Of a stretch of DNA of 64,000 nucleotides, positions 63,105 to 64,000 are shown one piece after another. The notes below the pieces were generated by a model. That model did not search any database, was not told the DNA's origin, and saw only the letters and a list, made by a program, of their open reading frames with translations. Position numbers and translations under genes: made by a program. The stretch comes from Undaria pinnatifida (Eukaryota > Sar > Phaeophyceae > Laminariales > Alariaceae), in contig JABAKD010000020.1 of the NCBI GenBank assembly GCA_012845835.1, positions 9,684,488 to 9,748,487 on the forward strand, read 5' to 3'. Numbering within the stretch: position 1 is the first letter of the stretch; every line of letters starts with the position of its first letter.

Positions 63105-64000
63105 CTGAACTCGAACGTAGTGGCGTCCAGAGACACACAGAACACGATGAGATTTCGCTTGCAAGACCTTAGCGTATACGGATATCGCACATGACGACGG
63201 TTTTCGACATCTTTGGCCCTACTATATGCGTAGCTCTAGCAAGTGCACTTCCGAAACTATGTTTCTATCTTCGTTTTGTGCTTCAAAAACAGCTTTTGCG
63301 CGGAGTCAGTCATTGGCCGGATAGAAAAGTCTCGAAGGAATCTTAACAGGCACACCTGCTCCTCTCTATCGCATGCATTTTTTGCCCCTCTCCCGTATCA
63401 AGCTACCACTCCACGCACCGTCCGTTTCTGTTACTGATACACACTGAACTGTAACCTCGTATGGCCTGGTCGGAGTTACTTGCCTGGTTACTTGCCCGAT
63501 CGCTAGCTATGATATGCATCTAGCTCCAGCGAGTGTGCCTCCGAAACAAGGCTTCTATTTTTTTTTTTGTGCTTCCTCAAAACAGCTTTCACGCGCAAGT
63601 CAGCCATATCGCTGATGCTTATATGTATACTCGTAACTTTCACCTAGTTTCCAAAACTTTTTTGCCTATGTTACATCTTGTAAATACCTGGTACCTGGTA
63701 TAGGTTTGACGCGAGTCGACAAGTGAAGGAAAATACTGAACTCTTCTCGCGATAACTGATAAAAATGAAAGCACGTACCGTAGTGGGGAGGGGGGAGGAA
63801 GGCCCGCTATAGTGACCCCGGATCTGAGTTTCTACTGGGAGGGAGCGCGAGAGTAATGCGAGGACAATAAATGGGATGGCGAAAAAATTAAACATGTGTA
63901 TGTCATGGAAATGGTTGCGAGACGCCCCCGGGGATTCCAAGCCCACCACGTCCCGAAGGGAAGCCTTGTCTAGTGTAAAGGTTTGGCGCTGTGGAAGGAA

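Overview
This window is nuclear DNA from a eukaryote with large introns, very probably a photosynthetic protist; a stramenopile alga such as a brown alga is my best guess, but the sequence does not prove it. Coding exons are short (30-270 bp), GC-rich, bounded by GT/AG sites and almost all phase 0. They lie in a sea of introns and intergenic DNA full of dispersed repeats, homopolymer G/C tracts and microsatellites. Almost none of the long open frames is a gene: many are low-complexity DNA read through.

Three genes can be recognised by reading across exons. (1) 941-4852, plus strand: the 3' part of a PI-PLC X-domain protein (PLCXD type), whose 5' exons lie outside the window. (2) 33720-16460, minus strand: a complete seven-exon gene of 326 codons for an LCIB/LCIC-type (theta-class) carbonic anhydrase, spread over 17.3 kb. 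This is the strongest hint that the organism photosynthesises. (3) 63104-56058, minus strand: the 3' part of an ankyrin-repeat protein with about one repeat per exon. Genes 1 and 2 are convergent. A weaker three-exon minus-strand model lies at 50981-48038, and isolated possible exons lie at 47562-47496, 51020-51061, 52047-52190 and 54762-54893.

The non-coding part is rich in repeat biology. 6506-6805, 36579-36887 and 51452-51762 are copies of one tRNA-derived SINE. 19965-21070 is a tandem array of about seven degenerate tRNA-like modules. 23155-23526 and 29765-30136 are miniature elements with TG...CA direct terminal repeats and a polypurine tract (TRIM-like). 29048-29221 is a foldback element nested in another repeat whose unoccupied copy is at 18302-18500. 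9960-10970 and 21582-22625 are inverted copies of a 1-kb C-rich repeat. A short motif family built on AGCTTGCAAAG occurs more than a dozen times. A TTG microsatellite has expanded inside one dispersed element.

The most unusual observation is that three introns in two unrelated genes contain degenerate tandem copies of the neighbouring exon boundary, each including its splice site. The intron upstream of 941, the intron upstream of LCIB exon 3 and the intron downstream of LCIB exon 5 all show this. It suggests that introns here grow by boundary-spanning tandem duplication and carry fossil or decoy splice sites. A second odd signal is the near-palindrome TACCAGGTA, found at least twelve times exactly. 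No bacterial genes, CRISPR arrays or rRNA genes were seen.
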